The notes beneath the pieces are model-generated. The model was not told the origin of the DNA, ran no database searches, and was given only the letters and a program-made list of their open reading frames with translations. Below are positions 26,405-36,380 of a DNA stretch of 64,000 nt, one piece after another. The translations under genes were made by a program, and so were the position numbers. Each line of letters opens with the position of its first letter. The stretch's first letter is position 1. The DNA comes from CBDCFL01 sp965216135 (GTDB taxonomy: Bacteria > Pseudomonadota > Alphaproteobacteria > Rhodobacterales > Rhodobacteraceae): contig CBDCFL010000019.1 of the NCBI GenBank assembly GCA_965216135.1, positions 1 through 64,000 on the forward strand, given 5' to 3'.

Positions 26405-27896
26405 GTGACCGACCTTCTGACCCGCGCCGAATACGGCGCCATTGCCGCGGCGCTGAACCCACCCACGACGGCCTTTATCGACGGCAAGTTTCGGCGCCGG
26501 GCGTGGTGCCAGACTGCCAAGTGTGAACCCCGCCACAGGCGCGGTGATCGCGACGATTGCGGCGTGCAATGGCCAGGATGTCGATCTGGCGGTGGCCGAA
26601 GCCCACGAAGCTTTCGATCAGGGCCACTGGGCCAAACGCCACCCTTCGGCGCGCAAGGAGGTTTTGATCCGCCTGTGCAAACTCATCACCCGAAACGCCC
26701 GCGAACTGGCGGTGATGGAGTCGCTCGACAGCGGCAAGCCGATCCGCGATTGCGAAGAGATTGACATTCCAGAGACGATTAATTGCATTAAGTGGCACGC
26801 GGAAGCCGTTGATAAAATTTACGGATCAACCGTACCCGCTGGCGATGATACGGCCGCGATGATTGTGCGCGAACCGATCGGCGTGGTCGCCGCCGTGTTG
26901 CCCTGGAACTTCCCACTTCTGATGATGGCCTGGAAGATCGGCCCGGCGCTGGCGGCCGGGTGTTCGGTGATCGTCAAACCGGCCGAGCAGACCAGCCTGA
27001 CAGCGCTCAGGGTGGCCGAATTGGCGATGGAGGCGGGCCTGCCGAGTGGGGTGCTGCAGGTCTTGCCGGGTGACGGCCCGTCGGTGGGTGAACCACTTGG
27101 GCGCCACATGGGCGTTGACATGGTGAGCTTTACCGGCTCGACCGAAACCGGGCGGCGGTTTCTGCGCTATTCTGCCGACAGCAACCTCAAGAAAGTGGTG
27201 CTGGAATGCGGCGGCAAGAACCCGGCTGTGGTGCTGGAAGATGCCGAAAATCTCGACCATGTGGCCGAGCAGGTGGTCACTGCAGCGTTTTGGAACATGG
27301 GCGAGAATTGCTCTGCAAACTCGCGGCTGATCGTGCATCGGACGCTCAAGAGTGCGCTGATTGAACGCATAATTGCGCGGATGCGGGATTGGAAAACCGG
27401 TGACCCTCTGGATCCGTCGAACCGCATAGGTGCGCTGATCGATGACGAGCATTTTGCTAAAGTTACCAGTTATTTGAGCGGAGAAGCTCTGTCTGGCGGA
27501 GAGGCAGACAAGCCCTATGTCCGACCGACGGTTTACGAGCTTGACAAGGACGATCCGAAAGCACGCGAGGAGATATTCGGCCCGATCCTCGGGGTCATCG
27601 AAGTGGACAGCTATGACGAAGCCATCCAGCTTGCCAATGACACCGATTACGGGCTGACCGCGTCGGTATTTACGTCCAACATCCGCCAGGCCATCCGCGC
27701 CGCGCGCGATATTCGCGCCGGAACGGTCACAGTGAATTGCTATGGCGAGGGCGACATCACCACGCCGTTCGGCGGCTACAAACAATCGGGCTTTGGCGGG
27801 CGCGACAACGGGCTGGCAGCGCATGATCAATATACCGAGCTGAAAACCATCTGGATCGACCTGACCGATCCGGCGGACGGAGATAACGTCGGATGA
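26405..27896 (+). pseudogene. Aldehyde dehydrogenase, frameshifted near the N-terminus
   Basis: The gene begins at GTG 26405 (TDLLTRAEYGAIAAALNPPT, then AFIDGKF). The frame is lost between about 26490 and 26523. From 26523 it runs intact (VNPATGAVIATIAACNGQDV). The enzyme core is complete: VLPWNFPLLMMAWK, FTGSTETGRRFL for NAD binding, LECGGKNP with the general-base Glu, and the catalytic Cys in GENCSANSR. It resembles the betaine-aldehyde/gamma-glutamyl-aminobutyraldehyde group. A GTG at 26523 could start a product lacking about 40 residues. Its place between dapA-like and mttB-like genes suggests oxidation of an aldehyde from a methylated amine or amino acid. Confidence 0.8.
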
Positions 27897-29446
27897 GCGT
27901 TCAGGCGGTCGGCACAGAGCGGCGCGGGCGCCGCGCCCGCCAGTCTGACCGCGCCAAGATCGACACGACGATGCTGCCAGCGCTGAAAAACGCGCTGCCG
28001 CCGGTCGAACCGATGGACGCCGCGCAGATCGAACGCATCGACGCGGCCTCGATGGCCATTCTGGAAGATGTTGGGGTGATTTTTCGCGACCCGCAAGCCA
28101 TTGCCGACTGGCAAGCGGCGGGTGCTAACATACGCGATGGCAGCCGCGTGCATCTGGACCGTGGACATGTGCGCGAGCTGATCGCGACGATCCCCGAAAC
28201 ATTCACCTATTACGCCCGCAACCCGGCCAATAACTTGCCCTTTGGCCGCGAGCACGGGATTTTCGTGCCGATGACCGGGCCGCCATTTATCGAAGACCTC
28301 GACGGCGTGCGCCGCAATCCGACGCTGGCCGATCTGGCCGACGTGCACAAGCTCAGCCACATGAGCCCGGTCATTCATTCGGTCGCGCATCACATCGTCG
28401 AGCCTTACGACCATCCGATCAGCCAGCGCCATCTGCGCATCACCTATTCGTCGATGAAACATTCCGACAAAACCTTCATGGGCATGACAACCAGCGGCAA
28501 GAACGCCGAGGATGTCATAGCGATGTGCGATATTCTGTTCGGGCCGGGCTATATCGACACCCATCCCGTGGTGACCGGCAATTGTAACGGTAATTCGCCG
28601 CTGGTCTGGGATGAGGTCATGCTGGGGGCGATGCGCGCATTTGCCAGGCGCAACCAGCCAATTCTGTGCTCGCCTTTTGTTTTGGGCGGTGCCAATACGC
28701 CGGCCTCGACGGCCGCGACCATGGCACAGCTGAACGCCGAAGCCCTGGCGGCATTGGCCTATACCCAGGTGGTCAATCGCGGTTGTCCGGCGATCTATAG
28801 ACATTTTCTAGCGACGATCTCGATGAAATCCGGTGCGCCGATGGCGGGCACGCCCGAGATCGGCTTGCTGAATTTCATGTCCGGCCAGATGGCGCGGCAT
28901 TACCGGGTGCCCTGGCGCACCTCGACGATGACGGCAGGGTCAAAGGTTTTCGACGCGCAAGCCGGTTATGAAAGTGCCACGACGATGATGTCGGTCCTGC
29001 TGTCGGGGGCCAATTACATCTGGCATATGGCCGGATGGATGGAGGCAGCGATGACTTGTTCGCTGGCCAAATTCGTCGTCGATGCCGAGCAAAGCGCGAT
29101 GGCGTACCGGATGGCCGAGGGGATCAAATGGGACGATTTCGACGAGGCGCTGGCGGCGGTGCGCGATGTTGGCCCCGGCGGGCATTATCTGGGCCATCCC
29201 CATACGCTGGAGAAATTCCAGCAGGCGTTTTTCATGCCGGAATTGTTCGACAACAATTCGATCGAGCAATGGCAGGCCGAAGGCTCGATTGAAACACCTG
29301 AGCGGGCCGTGGCCCGGGCGCGCGAATTGCTGGCGGCCTATGAGGAGCCGAAGCTGGATGTGGGTGTTGATGAGGCGCTGCGCGACTATATCGCGCGCCG
29401 TGAGCGCGAAATTCCGGCAGCCGAGGCGCTGAATAATGAGTTTTGA
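27893..29446 (+). CDS. MttB-family (trimethylamine methyltransferase-like) protein
   Basis: 517 residues, intact, overlapping the aldehyde dehydrogenase stop by 4 bp. It has the MttB TIM-barrel pattern (AASMAILEDVGVIFRDPQAI, NFMSGQMARHYRVPWRTSTM, ANYIWHMAGWMEAAMTCSLA). There is no in-frame TAG, so no pyrrolysine. It therefore belongs to the non-pyrrolysine branch that includes glycine betaine methyltransferase MtgB. Such enzymes move a methyl group from a quaternary amine to a corrinoid protein. No corrinoid protein gene is next to it. The substrate is unknown, with betaine-like compounds most likely. Confidence 0.88.
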   Translation: MSVQAVGTERRGRRARQSDRAKIDTTMLPALKNALPPVEPMDAAQIERIDAASMAILEDVGVIFRDPQAIADWQAAGANIRDGSRVHLDRGHVRELIATIPETFTYYARNPANNLPFGREHGIFVPMTGPPFIEDLDGVRRNPTLADLADVHKLSHMSPVIHSVAHHIVEPYDHPISQRHLRITYSSMKHSDKTFMGMTTSGKNAEDVIAMCDILFGPGYIDTHPVVTGNCNGNSPLVWDEVMLGAMRAFARRNQPILCSPFVLGGANTPASTAATMAQLNAEALAALAYTQVVNRGCPAIYRHFLATISMKSGAPMAGTPEIGLLNFMSGQMARHYRVPWRTSTMTAGSKVFDAQAGYESATTMMSVLLSGANYIWHMAGWMEAAMTCSLAKFVVDAEQSAMAYRMAEGIKWDDFDEALAAVRDVGPGGHYLGHPHTLEKFQQAFFMPELFDNNSIEQWQAEGSIETPERAVARARELLAAYEEPKLDVGVDEALRDYIARREREIPAAEALNNEF

Positions 29447-30086
29447 CTTGGACGTAACCATAGGACCGGCCCGTGCTGATCTGCCGCCAGAACCGATCGC
29501 GGAACTGATTTGGTCGACTGATCCGGCGCTGATGGATTTCATGTTCCGCGAACTTTCTGTCTTCGAAAAAGTCGTCAAACGGGAATGGCCCCTGAAAGAG
29601 GGGCTGATCTGCCACAAGCAGGCCATTGTGGCGGTGTCTGCGGACGAGTTCGTCGGGCTTTGTATTGGCCACACAAATGAGGAGTACGGCCCGAACTTCG
29701 AGGCAGCGCAGCGCGTACAGACCGCGGCGCTGAATGCGGCGGAGGGGCAGCACCTTCGAGAGGCTTTGAATTGGATGGACAGGCTCTTTCCCGAGCCGCG
29801 CGCCAGTTCATTCTACATCCTTGAACTGGCCGTGAGCGAGGCCGCGCGGGGCCAGGGCCTGGGGCGCAGGCTGATTTCGGGATCGGTGGAACGCGCCCGC
29901 TCAAAAGGCTGCGAACGGCTGGCGCTCGACGTGGCGGCCGACAACCCGGCGGTGGGACTTTACCGCCATCTTGGTCTTGAGATCGAAATAGAGACACGAG
30001 TGCCCTTTCTTGCCGACGGCTTCGAGATCGGTACGCACGTGCATATGTCGGCCGCTCTGGAAAAGCTGGACTTGCCGCAAAAATGA
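29436..30086 (+). CDS. GNAT-family N-acetyltransferase
   Basis: 216 residues. The C-terminal half has the acetyl-CoA-binding pattern (FYILELAVSEAARGQGLGRR, with the R/Q-x-x-G-x-G/A loop) and the following NPAVGLYRHLGLEIE. The first 100 residues are less typical. It overlaps the mttB-like gene by 11 bp and so is probably co-translated. The acceptor is unknown. Confidence 0.82.
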   Translation: MSFDLDVTIGPARADLPPEPIAELIWSTDPALMDFMFRELSVFEKVVKREWPLKEGLICHKQAIVAVSADEFVGLCIGHTNEEYGPNFEAAQRVQTAALNAAEGQHLREALNWMDRLFPEPRASSFYILELAVSEAARGQGLGRRLISGSVERARSKGCERLALDVAADNPAVGLYRHLGLEIEIETRVPFLADGFEIGTHVHMSAALEKLDLPQK

Positions 30087-30143
30087 ATGTCGTCAATTGG
30101 CACTCAGGATACTTGGTTCGCAGCAACAGACAGAACCGTAGAC

Positions 30144-30373
30144 ATGAGATTTGGTGGTAAAGTGGCGCTGGTGACCGGCGCAGGTGGTGGAATTGGCACG
30201 GTGATTGTCTAAGCGCTCATGCGGGACGGCGCGCGCGTGGCGGCTACAGATCGAAAATTGACCGGCGCAGACGTCGAGCTGATCTACTGGCTTGCCTCGG
30301 ATGCGGCCGGCTTGCGACCGGACAGGTCTTTACCATCGACGGCGGGCGGATGGCCAAGCTGAGTATAGCGTGA
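30144..30373 (+). pseudogene. Short-chain dehydrogenase remnant
   Basis: Begins MRFGGKVALVTGAGGGIGTVIV (the Rossmann TGxxxGxG motif), followed by an in-frame TAA, then ALMRDGARVAATDRK. About 150 residues including the YxxxK site are missing. The last part in another frame reads RLATGQVFTIDGGRMAKLSI, the usual SDR C-terminus, ending at 30373. An internal deletion plus a stop, not a simple sequencing slip. It sits between the acetyltransferase and the TIM-barrel gene. Confidence 0.8.
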
Positions 30374-30387
30374 CGCAGGAGGGAGCC

Positions 30388-31235
30388 ATGGAGATCATCA
30401 TCACCAAATCCGACTGGGGGATGGAGGGCATGGGCGACACAGTGACGCGTCTGCAACTGGTGGCCGATGCAGGATTTTACGGGGTCGAGTGTTTTTTCGT
30501 TGATATGGAGCCCGCGCGTTTCACCGCGCAGCGCGCCGATTTGGAGTTGAAATTCGTTGGTGGTTTTGTGGCACCCAACCCGGGGTCTTTCCGCGAAGGT
30601 CTGGCGCGCATACTTCAATTCGACCCGATCCTGGTCAATTGTCACGGCGGGCGGGACTATCACACCACCGCAGAGACGGTCGCCTATTTCACCGAAGTGA
30701 TGAACATTGCGCGCGATATGACCGATGTTCAGGTGGTCTGGGAGACCCATCGCCGATGTATTCTTTACTCACCCTGGGCGACCGAGCGCATTCTGACTGA
30801 ACTACCCGATCTGCGCATCACCGCGATTTTAGCCATTTCTGCGTGGTCAGCGAGGGCGATATGACCACCTCTGCCGCCGCTGAGCCGGACGAGAGTGGTG
30901 TGATCGCGCTGGTGCCTGATACGCGCAAGTCGGCGATGATGGACATCGCGATCAGCCGCGCCGACCACATCCACGCTCGTGTGGGCGATCTGCATCGCCC
31001 GCAATGTGTCGATCCGCGCATCGGCGAAGGTCTGCGCTGGGGCGTGCATTTTGAGGGCTGGTGGGACCGGATTATCGAGCGCGCGCGCGGCGAAGGCCGG
31101 GCGTTCATGACCATCTGTCCCGAATATGGGCCGGTGCCCTATGCGCCCGCTGATCCGGTGAGCAATGTCGCGATTTCCGATCCCTGGGATCTGGCCGTTT
31201 GGGCCAAGGACCGATTGGGCGCGCGCTATGTCTGA
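30388..31235 (+). pseudogene. Sugar phosphate isomerase/epimerase-like TIM-barrel protein, frameshifted
   Basis: Starts MEIIITKSDWGMEGMGDTVT after a GGAGGGAGCC ribosome site. The body (VVWETHRRCILYSPWATERI, with metal-ligand-type E and H) fits the AP endonuclease 2/xylose isomerase-like family. One missing G near 30821 turns RITADFSHFCVVSEGDM into RITAILAISAW. The rest follows in another frame (ISRADHIHARVGDLHRPQCV and on to WAKDRLGARYV). The stop overlaps the next gene's start by 8 bp. Confidence 0.8.
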
Positions 31236-32571
31236 GCCGGTGATCGTCCGCCGGTTTCCGTCCAATCCCGGCAAATCGGGCTGGAACGCGCTGCTTCCGC
31301 GGGCACCTGACCCCGTGCCGCTTGAAGGCGCGCAGGCCGCCGACTGGCTGGTGATCGGGGCGGGATTTGCCGGGCTGTCCGCCGCGCGGCGTCTTGTGCA
31401 ATTGCATCCCGGCGACCGCGTGGTTGTACCCGACGCGGGCCGCCTGGGCGAAGGGCCATCCGGGCGTAACTCAGGTTTCATGGTTGATCTGCCGCATGAT
31501 CTGGCCAGCCTTGATTATGGCGGTTCGCATGACAGCGACCTGGTACAGATACGGGGCAATCGGGCTGCGATCACCTTCGCCACCGCCATTGCCCAGGCCT
31601 ATGATATGGCGCGCGACGCTCTGGTGCATTGCGGCAAAATCAACGCCGCCGCGACGAAGTCCGGCGTTCAGCACAATGATGATTATGCCGTGCATCTGAC
31701 GCGATTGGGCGAGGCGTCAGAACGGCTGGACGCAAGGCAGATGCGGGCGCTAACCGGGTCTGACTATTATCTTGGCGGGTTGTTCACGCCGGGCACCGCT
31801 GTTTTGCAGCCCGCTCAATATATGCGGGAGTTCAGGGCTGGTCTGTCAGCTGAAGGCGTCGAACTTTTTCAAGACAGCGCAGTCCAGTCGCTGACACGAG
31901 AAGGGGACTGGGTCGCGCAGACCCGACTGGGCCGGGTGACGGCCCCCAAGGTGATCCTGGCGGTCAACGGCCATGCGCAGTCGTTCGGTCATTTCGAGGG
32001 ACAGCTGCTGCATGTTTACACCTATGCGTCGATGACGCGGGCACTGACGACAGAAGAGTCGGCGGCACTTGGCGGGGATGCAACCTGGGGGCTGACGCCC
32101 GCCGATCCGATGGGCACCAGCCTGCGGCGCATTGCCGGGCGCGGCGGCAGCCGCATCCTGATCCGCAATAGGTTTACCTACGATCCGGCGATGTCTGTCC
32201 CGGCCGGCCGGATGGCGCGCATCGCGCGTGATCATGACCGCGCATTTGCCGCCCGCTTTCCGATGCTGGCCGAGGTGACGATGCAATATCGCTAGGGCGG
32301 GCACTTGTGCCTGTCAAGAAACAGCGTCCCGGCGTTTGGCGAGGTTGACGAGGGCCTTTTTGCCGCCTGTTGCCAGAACGGGCTGGGCACGACCAAGGGC
32401 ACGCTTGCCGGGATGCTGGCAGCCGAGAAGGCATCCGGTGTGGCCAGCGACCTGCTGCGCGACTTTGAGGCACAGGCACAGCCGTCGCGTCTGCCGCCGC
32501 GCGCCCTGACGACCCCGGTGGCGCGCGCGATGTTGCGCATCAAGGAATACCGGGCTGGCACTGAACTGTAA
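31228..32571 (+). pseudogene. FAD-dependent oxidoreductase (DAO/amine oxidase type) with in-frame TAG
   Basis: Starts at ATG 31228, overlapping the TIM-barrel stop. It has the dinucleotide-binding motif VIGAGFAGLSAARRL and GPSGRNSGFMVDLPHD, as in glycine/D-amino acid/sarcosine-type oxidases. A TAG at 32293-32295 (MQYR-stop-GGHLCLSRN) ends the frame. The same frame then continues for 92 codons to LRIKEYRAGTEL. The family has Trp at this place, so TGG to TAG is the simplest change. The enzyme would oxidise an amine from the cluster's substrate. The truncated product lacks the C-terminal substrate/FAD region. Confidence 0.82.
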
Positions 32572-32592
32572 CGTCGGGTCGGTTGGTCTGAT

Positions 32593-33705
32593 CGTGCCTA
32601 TCCGGTTGTCACCCACACCCACTATATGTAGGGTGTGGCGTCGAGTGGCTCGGGAGGCGGACGAAGCGGGGATGGATGTTCCGCAGCGCGAAGACCTTTC
32701 GTTTCCGCGGTCGCTTCCCGAGTTTCAACGACTTTTCCCGGATGACGCGGCCTGTGCCGCCTACCTGGAGAAGGCGCGGTGGGGTGACGGGTTCGTCTGC
32801 CCCCCATTGCCAGACGGCGGCAGAGCCGTTCCGCTTCACCAGCCGGCCCGGCGTCTTGCGCTGTCGAAAGTGCCGCCGCGACACCGGGCTGACGGCGGGG
32901 ACGGTCATGGAGCGCTCCCATACGTCGCTGGGCGTATGGTTCTGGGCGGCCTATCTGGTTGCCAGCCAGACGCCCGGCATGTCTGCCACACAGTTCCAGC
33001 GCCAGGTCGGGCTTTCCCGTTACGAAACCGCCTTTCAGATCCTCCACAAGCTCCGCGCTGGTATGGTTCGGCCGGATCAGGACCGCATCGGCAGCGAGGC
33101 CTGCGACCATGTCGAAGTCGACGAAACCTGGGTCGGCGGCCGCACGCGCGGCAAGGGCCGGGGCGTTCACCACAAGCTTCTTGTCGCCAGCGCCGTTGAA
33201 GTGCGACAGCGCAAGCCGGGAACCAAGCTCGATAAGCGGAAGGGCGGTCGCTACGCCGGACGTGTCCGACTCGCTGTCGTGCCAGACCGCAGCGCGGAAT
33301 CGCTCTGCGGCTTTGTCGAGGGCGCCGTTACTTCGGGTGCGTCGGTCATCACCGACGATTGGTCCGGCTATACCAGCCTCGCCAAGCGCGGCTACAAACA
33401 CCTCGCCGTCGCCGAGCGAGGCAACTCCCAGGTCGCTGAGGAGTATCTGCCGATCATTCATCTCGTCTTCGCCAACCTGAAGACGTGGCTGAGTGGCATT
33501 CATCACGGCGTGAGCCACCAGCACCTCCAAGCCTACCTCAACGAGTTCACCTTCCGCTTCAACAGGCGGTTCTACCCGTTCAACGCCTTCCGGTCCCTGC
33601 TCGGAATCGCTGGCGATGTCACCGCTCCCACTTACGCCGAGCTTTACTCGGGCGACTGGGAGCACCCTAGATGTAGTGGGTGTGGGTGACAACCGGATAG
33701 GCACG
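32593..33705 (+). mobile_element. IS1595-family element 2, copy b (1113 bp)
   Basis: The same ends as copy a (CGTGCCTATCCGGTTGTCAC and its complement), flanked by the 8-bp repeat GGTCTGAT at 32585-32592 and 33706-33713. One base longer than copy a. Confidence 0.95.
32672..33689 (+). pseudogene. IS1595-family transposase (element 2, copy b), frameshifted
   Basis: The same protein as in copy a, but CGTCTGCCCCCCATTG has six C where copy a has five. The zinc-ribbon frame (GFVCPP) is lost there, and the DDE core continues in the next frame (HCQTAAEPFRFTSRPGVLRC and on). Copy b therefore depends on copy a, or on slippage, for transposase. Confidence 0.9.
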
Positions 33706-33815
33706 GGTCTGATTAACCACGAATGCCGTTTTCGGGCAAAGTTAACGCTTTGGAGCGCCCGCTCGTCTACGCTGGACGGATGAAGGTGGGGGCGCTTTGA
33801 AGTGGAGCGCGCGAC

Positions 33816-34313
33816 ATGTCCGACTTTTTGTCTGTCCAACCTGTGTCTGGGCTGGGCAACGCCGTGCGGCCGGACCCACAGCCCCCGCCGCCGCCGGTAG
33901 CCAAACCTATTGATAGCGGGTCATCCCGCAGCGCAACCGAATATGATCAAGCCCGCAAGCCGCAAGCCGACGCGCCGCGCCGGCGCGATATTGAAAGGCA
34001 AGCTCGATTTGACAAAAAAACCCTGACTGACCCGCCGCCGGCGTTTGAGGCCAGCCTGTTGGAGGTCGAAGCCAATCTGGAGGCCGTTATGCGCCGACTG
34101 GAGGCGGCCCGCGAACGTGCGCGCGCCGATGAAAGCGGGGCGACCGCGCCGCATCAGGTTTCGAAACCGGCAGATCAGGTACGCACAGAAGCGCCTGTGA
34201 AGGCGTCTGATGAGGCATCCGTGCCTGCGACGGATCACGGCCATGCCGACACCAATCCAGCGGTGCCGTCCGAGGCACCCGAAAAGCCAGTGGTTCAGGA
34301 CACTCTCGCCTGA
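33816..34313 (+). CDS. Hypothetical protein, proline-rich and charged
   Basis: 165 residues. The N-terminus is Pro-rich (DPQPPPPPVAKPIDSG). A charged helix (FEASLLEVEANLEAVMRRLE) may be a coiled coil, and the tail is Ala/Glu/Pro rich. No signal peptide or membrane segment. Its place upstream of accB suggests a conserved roseobacter gene of unknown role. The family is not recognised. Confidence 0.6.
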   Translation: MSDFLSVQPVSGLGNAVRPDPQPPPPPVAKPIDSGSSRSATEYDQARKPQADAPRRRDIERQARFDKKTLTDPPPAFEASLLEVEANLEAVMRRLEAARERARADESGATAPHQVSKPADQVRTEAPVKASDEASVPATDHGHADTNPAVPSEAPEKPVVQDTLA

Positions 34314-34534
34314 CGTAAACTGGTCACGGCAAATCCCGGGGCGGATATGCCTTGTTGCGCCGCCCCGCGTGCGCGGCCAATAATAGCCATTGCTGGCTAA
34401 CCCGAACCGGCATCTGGCGCGCCGAATTGCCTGCGCTCTGAACACGCTTCCCTCACAGAAACGCCTGACGTATAAGATTTGAAAAAACGAAACTGGCCCA
34501 ATGCCTTCGGGCGCTGGGAAGAGGGTAGTTTCCA

Positions 34535-35020
34535 ATGGCAAAACAAGACCCGGCATCGGACGTCGAGTTCATTCGCGCATTGACCGAGTTGTTGATCGAG
34601 AGCGATCTGACCGAGCTGGAGGTCAAACGCGAATATGGCGAGGCGGATCGCCTCAACGTCCGCGTCAGCCGTGCCAAGCAAATTATCCAGACGCAGATCC
34701 AGGCTGCCCCCCTGGTGGGCGCGGCGACCGCGCCACCAGCAGGAACCCCGCCCGCCGCGGCCGATGAAAGTGACCCGGCCAGTCATCCCGGCGCGGTGAC
34801 ATCACCGATGGTCGGCACCATTTACCTGCAGCCCGAGCCCGGTTCGCCCGCCTTTGTCAGGGTGGGTGATATTGTCAGCGAAGGGGACACGCTTTTGATC
34901 GTCGAGGCGATGAAGACCATAAACCAGATCCACGCGCCCCATTCGGGCACGGTCAAACGAATATTGGTCGCCGACGGCGATCCGGTCGAATATGGCGCAC
35001 CGCTGATGATCGTCGAATAG
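34535..35020 (+). CDS. accB: Biotin carboxyl carrier protein of acetyl-CoA carboxylase
   Basis: 161 residues. The N-terminal helix region (FIRALTELLIESDLTELEVK) is followed by an Ala/Pro-rich linker (about residues 60-85). The biotinyl domain has EAMKTIN with the biotinylated Lys, and VADGDPVEYGAPLMIVE at the end. It carries biotin between AccC and the carboxyltransferase in the first step of fatty acid synthesis. accC starts 10 bp downstream, so the two form an operon. Intact and of usual length. Confidence 0.97.
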   Translation: MAKQDPASDVEFIRALTELLIESDLTELEVKREYGEADRLNVRVSRAKQIIQTQIQAAPLVGAATAPPAGTPPAAADESDPASHPGAVTSPMVGTIYLQPEPGSPAFVRVGDIVSEGDTLLIVEAMKTINQIHAPHSGTVKRILVADGDPVEYGAPLMIVE

Positions 35021-35030
35021 CGGGGCGGGA

Positions 35031-36380
35031 ATGTTCGACAAGATATTGATTGCGAACCGCGGCGAGATTGCCCTGAGGGTGATCCGCGCCTGTCGCGAGA
35101 TGGGCATTCGCTCGGTCGCGGTCCATTCGACCGCCGATTCAGATGCGATGCATGTGCGCATGGCCGATGAAGCGGTCTGCATCGGGCCACCGCCGGGGGC
35201 GCAATCCTACCTTTCGATCCCGGCGATCATATCGGCCTGCGAAATAACCGGCGCTCAGGCGGTGCATCCCGGATATGGGTTTCTGTCCGAGAATGCGGCC
35301 TTTGTGCAGGTGCTGGAAGAACACGAGATCACCTTCATCGGCCCGACCTCGAAGCACATTTCGATCATGGGCGACAAGATCACCGCCAAAGAGACGATGG
35401 CCAACCTTGGCGTGCCCTGTGTGCCGGGTTCGGCCGGTGGCGTGCCGGATGCTGAAGCGGCCAGGCAGATCGGGCGCGACTTCGGTTATCCGGTGATCGT
35501 CAAGGCCACAGCCGGTGGTGGCGGGCGCGGTATGAAACTTGCCCGTTCCGAGGCCGAAATCGTGCGTGCCTTTCAGACCGCGCGCACCGAGGCCAAAGCC
35601 GCCTTTGGCAATGACGAGGTTTACATCGAAAAATACCTGCAGAAGCCGCGCCATATTGAGGTGCAGGTGTTTGGCGATGGCAAGGGCAACGCGGTTCATC
35701 TGGGCGAGCGCGATTGTTCGCTGCAGCGCCGTCATCAAAAGATTTTTGAGGAAGCGCCCGGACCGGCCATCGACGCCGATACGCGCGCGCGCATTGGCAA
35801 GATTTGCGCCGGCGCGGTCGCCGGGATCAACTATATCGGCGCGGGCACGATTGAGTTTCTCTTTGAAGATGACGAGTTTTATTTCATTGAAATGAACACC
35901 CGCCTGCAGGTCGAGCACCCGGTGACCGAGGCGATATTCGGTGTCGATCTGGTGCGCGAACAGATCCGCGTCGCCGAAGGCTTGCCGCTGTCGTTCACGC
36001 AGGATGATCTGGCCGTCAACGGCCATGCAATCGAAGTGCGGATCAATGCTGAACGGCTACCGGATTTCGCCCCCTGCCCCGGCACGATCACCCAATATCA
36101 CGCACCCGGCGGATTGGGCGTGCGGATGGATTCAGCGCTTTACGACGGTTATGCCATCCCGCCCTATTACGACAGTCTGATCGGCAAACTGATCGTGCAT
36201 GGCCGTGACCGGCCGGAATGCCTGGCGCGTCTTAACCGCGCGCTGGGCGAGCTGATCGTTGACGGCGTGGACACCACCATTCCACTATTTCACCAGCTTC
36301 TTGCCGAAGAAGACATCCACGCCGGGGATTACAACATTCACTGGCTGGAAAAATGGCTGGACCGCGAAATGTCGGACTAG
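35031..36380 (+). CDS. accC: Biotin carboxylase of acetyl-CoA carboxylase
   Basis: 449 residues, the normal length. The N-terminal domain starts FDKILIANRGEIALRVIRAC. The ATP-grasp has the glycine-rich loop KATAGGGGRGMKLA. MNTRLQVEHPVTE is the metal/catalytic motif. The biotin-carboxylase C-domain follows. It carboxylates biotin on AccB using ATP and bicarbonate. The stop is immediately followed by the aat start (36381), so it is likely the middle gene of accB-accC-aat. Confidence 0.98.
   Translation: MFDKILIANRGEIALRVIRACREMGIRSVAVHSTADSDAMHVRMADEAVCIGPPPGAQSYLSIPAIISACEITGAQAVHPGYGFLSENAAFVQVLEEHEITFIGPTSKHISIMGDKITAKETMANLGVPCVPGSAGGVPDAEAARQIGRDFGYPVIVKATAGGGGRGMKLARSEAEIVRAFQTARTEAKAAFGNDEVYIEKYLQKPRHIEVQVFGDGKGNAVHLGERDCSLQRRHQKIFEEAPGPAIDADTRARIGKICAGAVAGINYIGAGTIEFLFEDDEFYFIEMNTRLQVEHPVTEAIFGVDLVREQIRVAEGLPLSFTQDDLAVNGHAIEVRINAERLPDFAPCPGTITQYHAPGGLGVRMDSALYDGYAIPPYYDSLIGKLIVHGRDRPECLARLNRALGELIVDGVDTTIPLFHQLLAEEDIHAGDYNIHWLEKWLDREMSD

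Noticed and set aside
27893..29446. Pyrrolysine-containing MttB
   Set aside because: The frame has no internal TAG. The protein belongs to the non-pyrrolysine branch.
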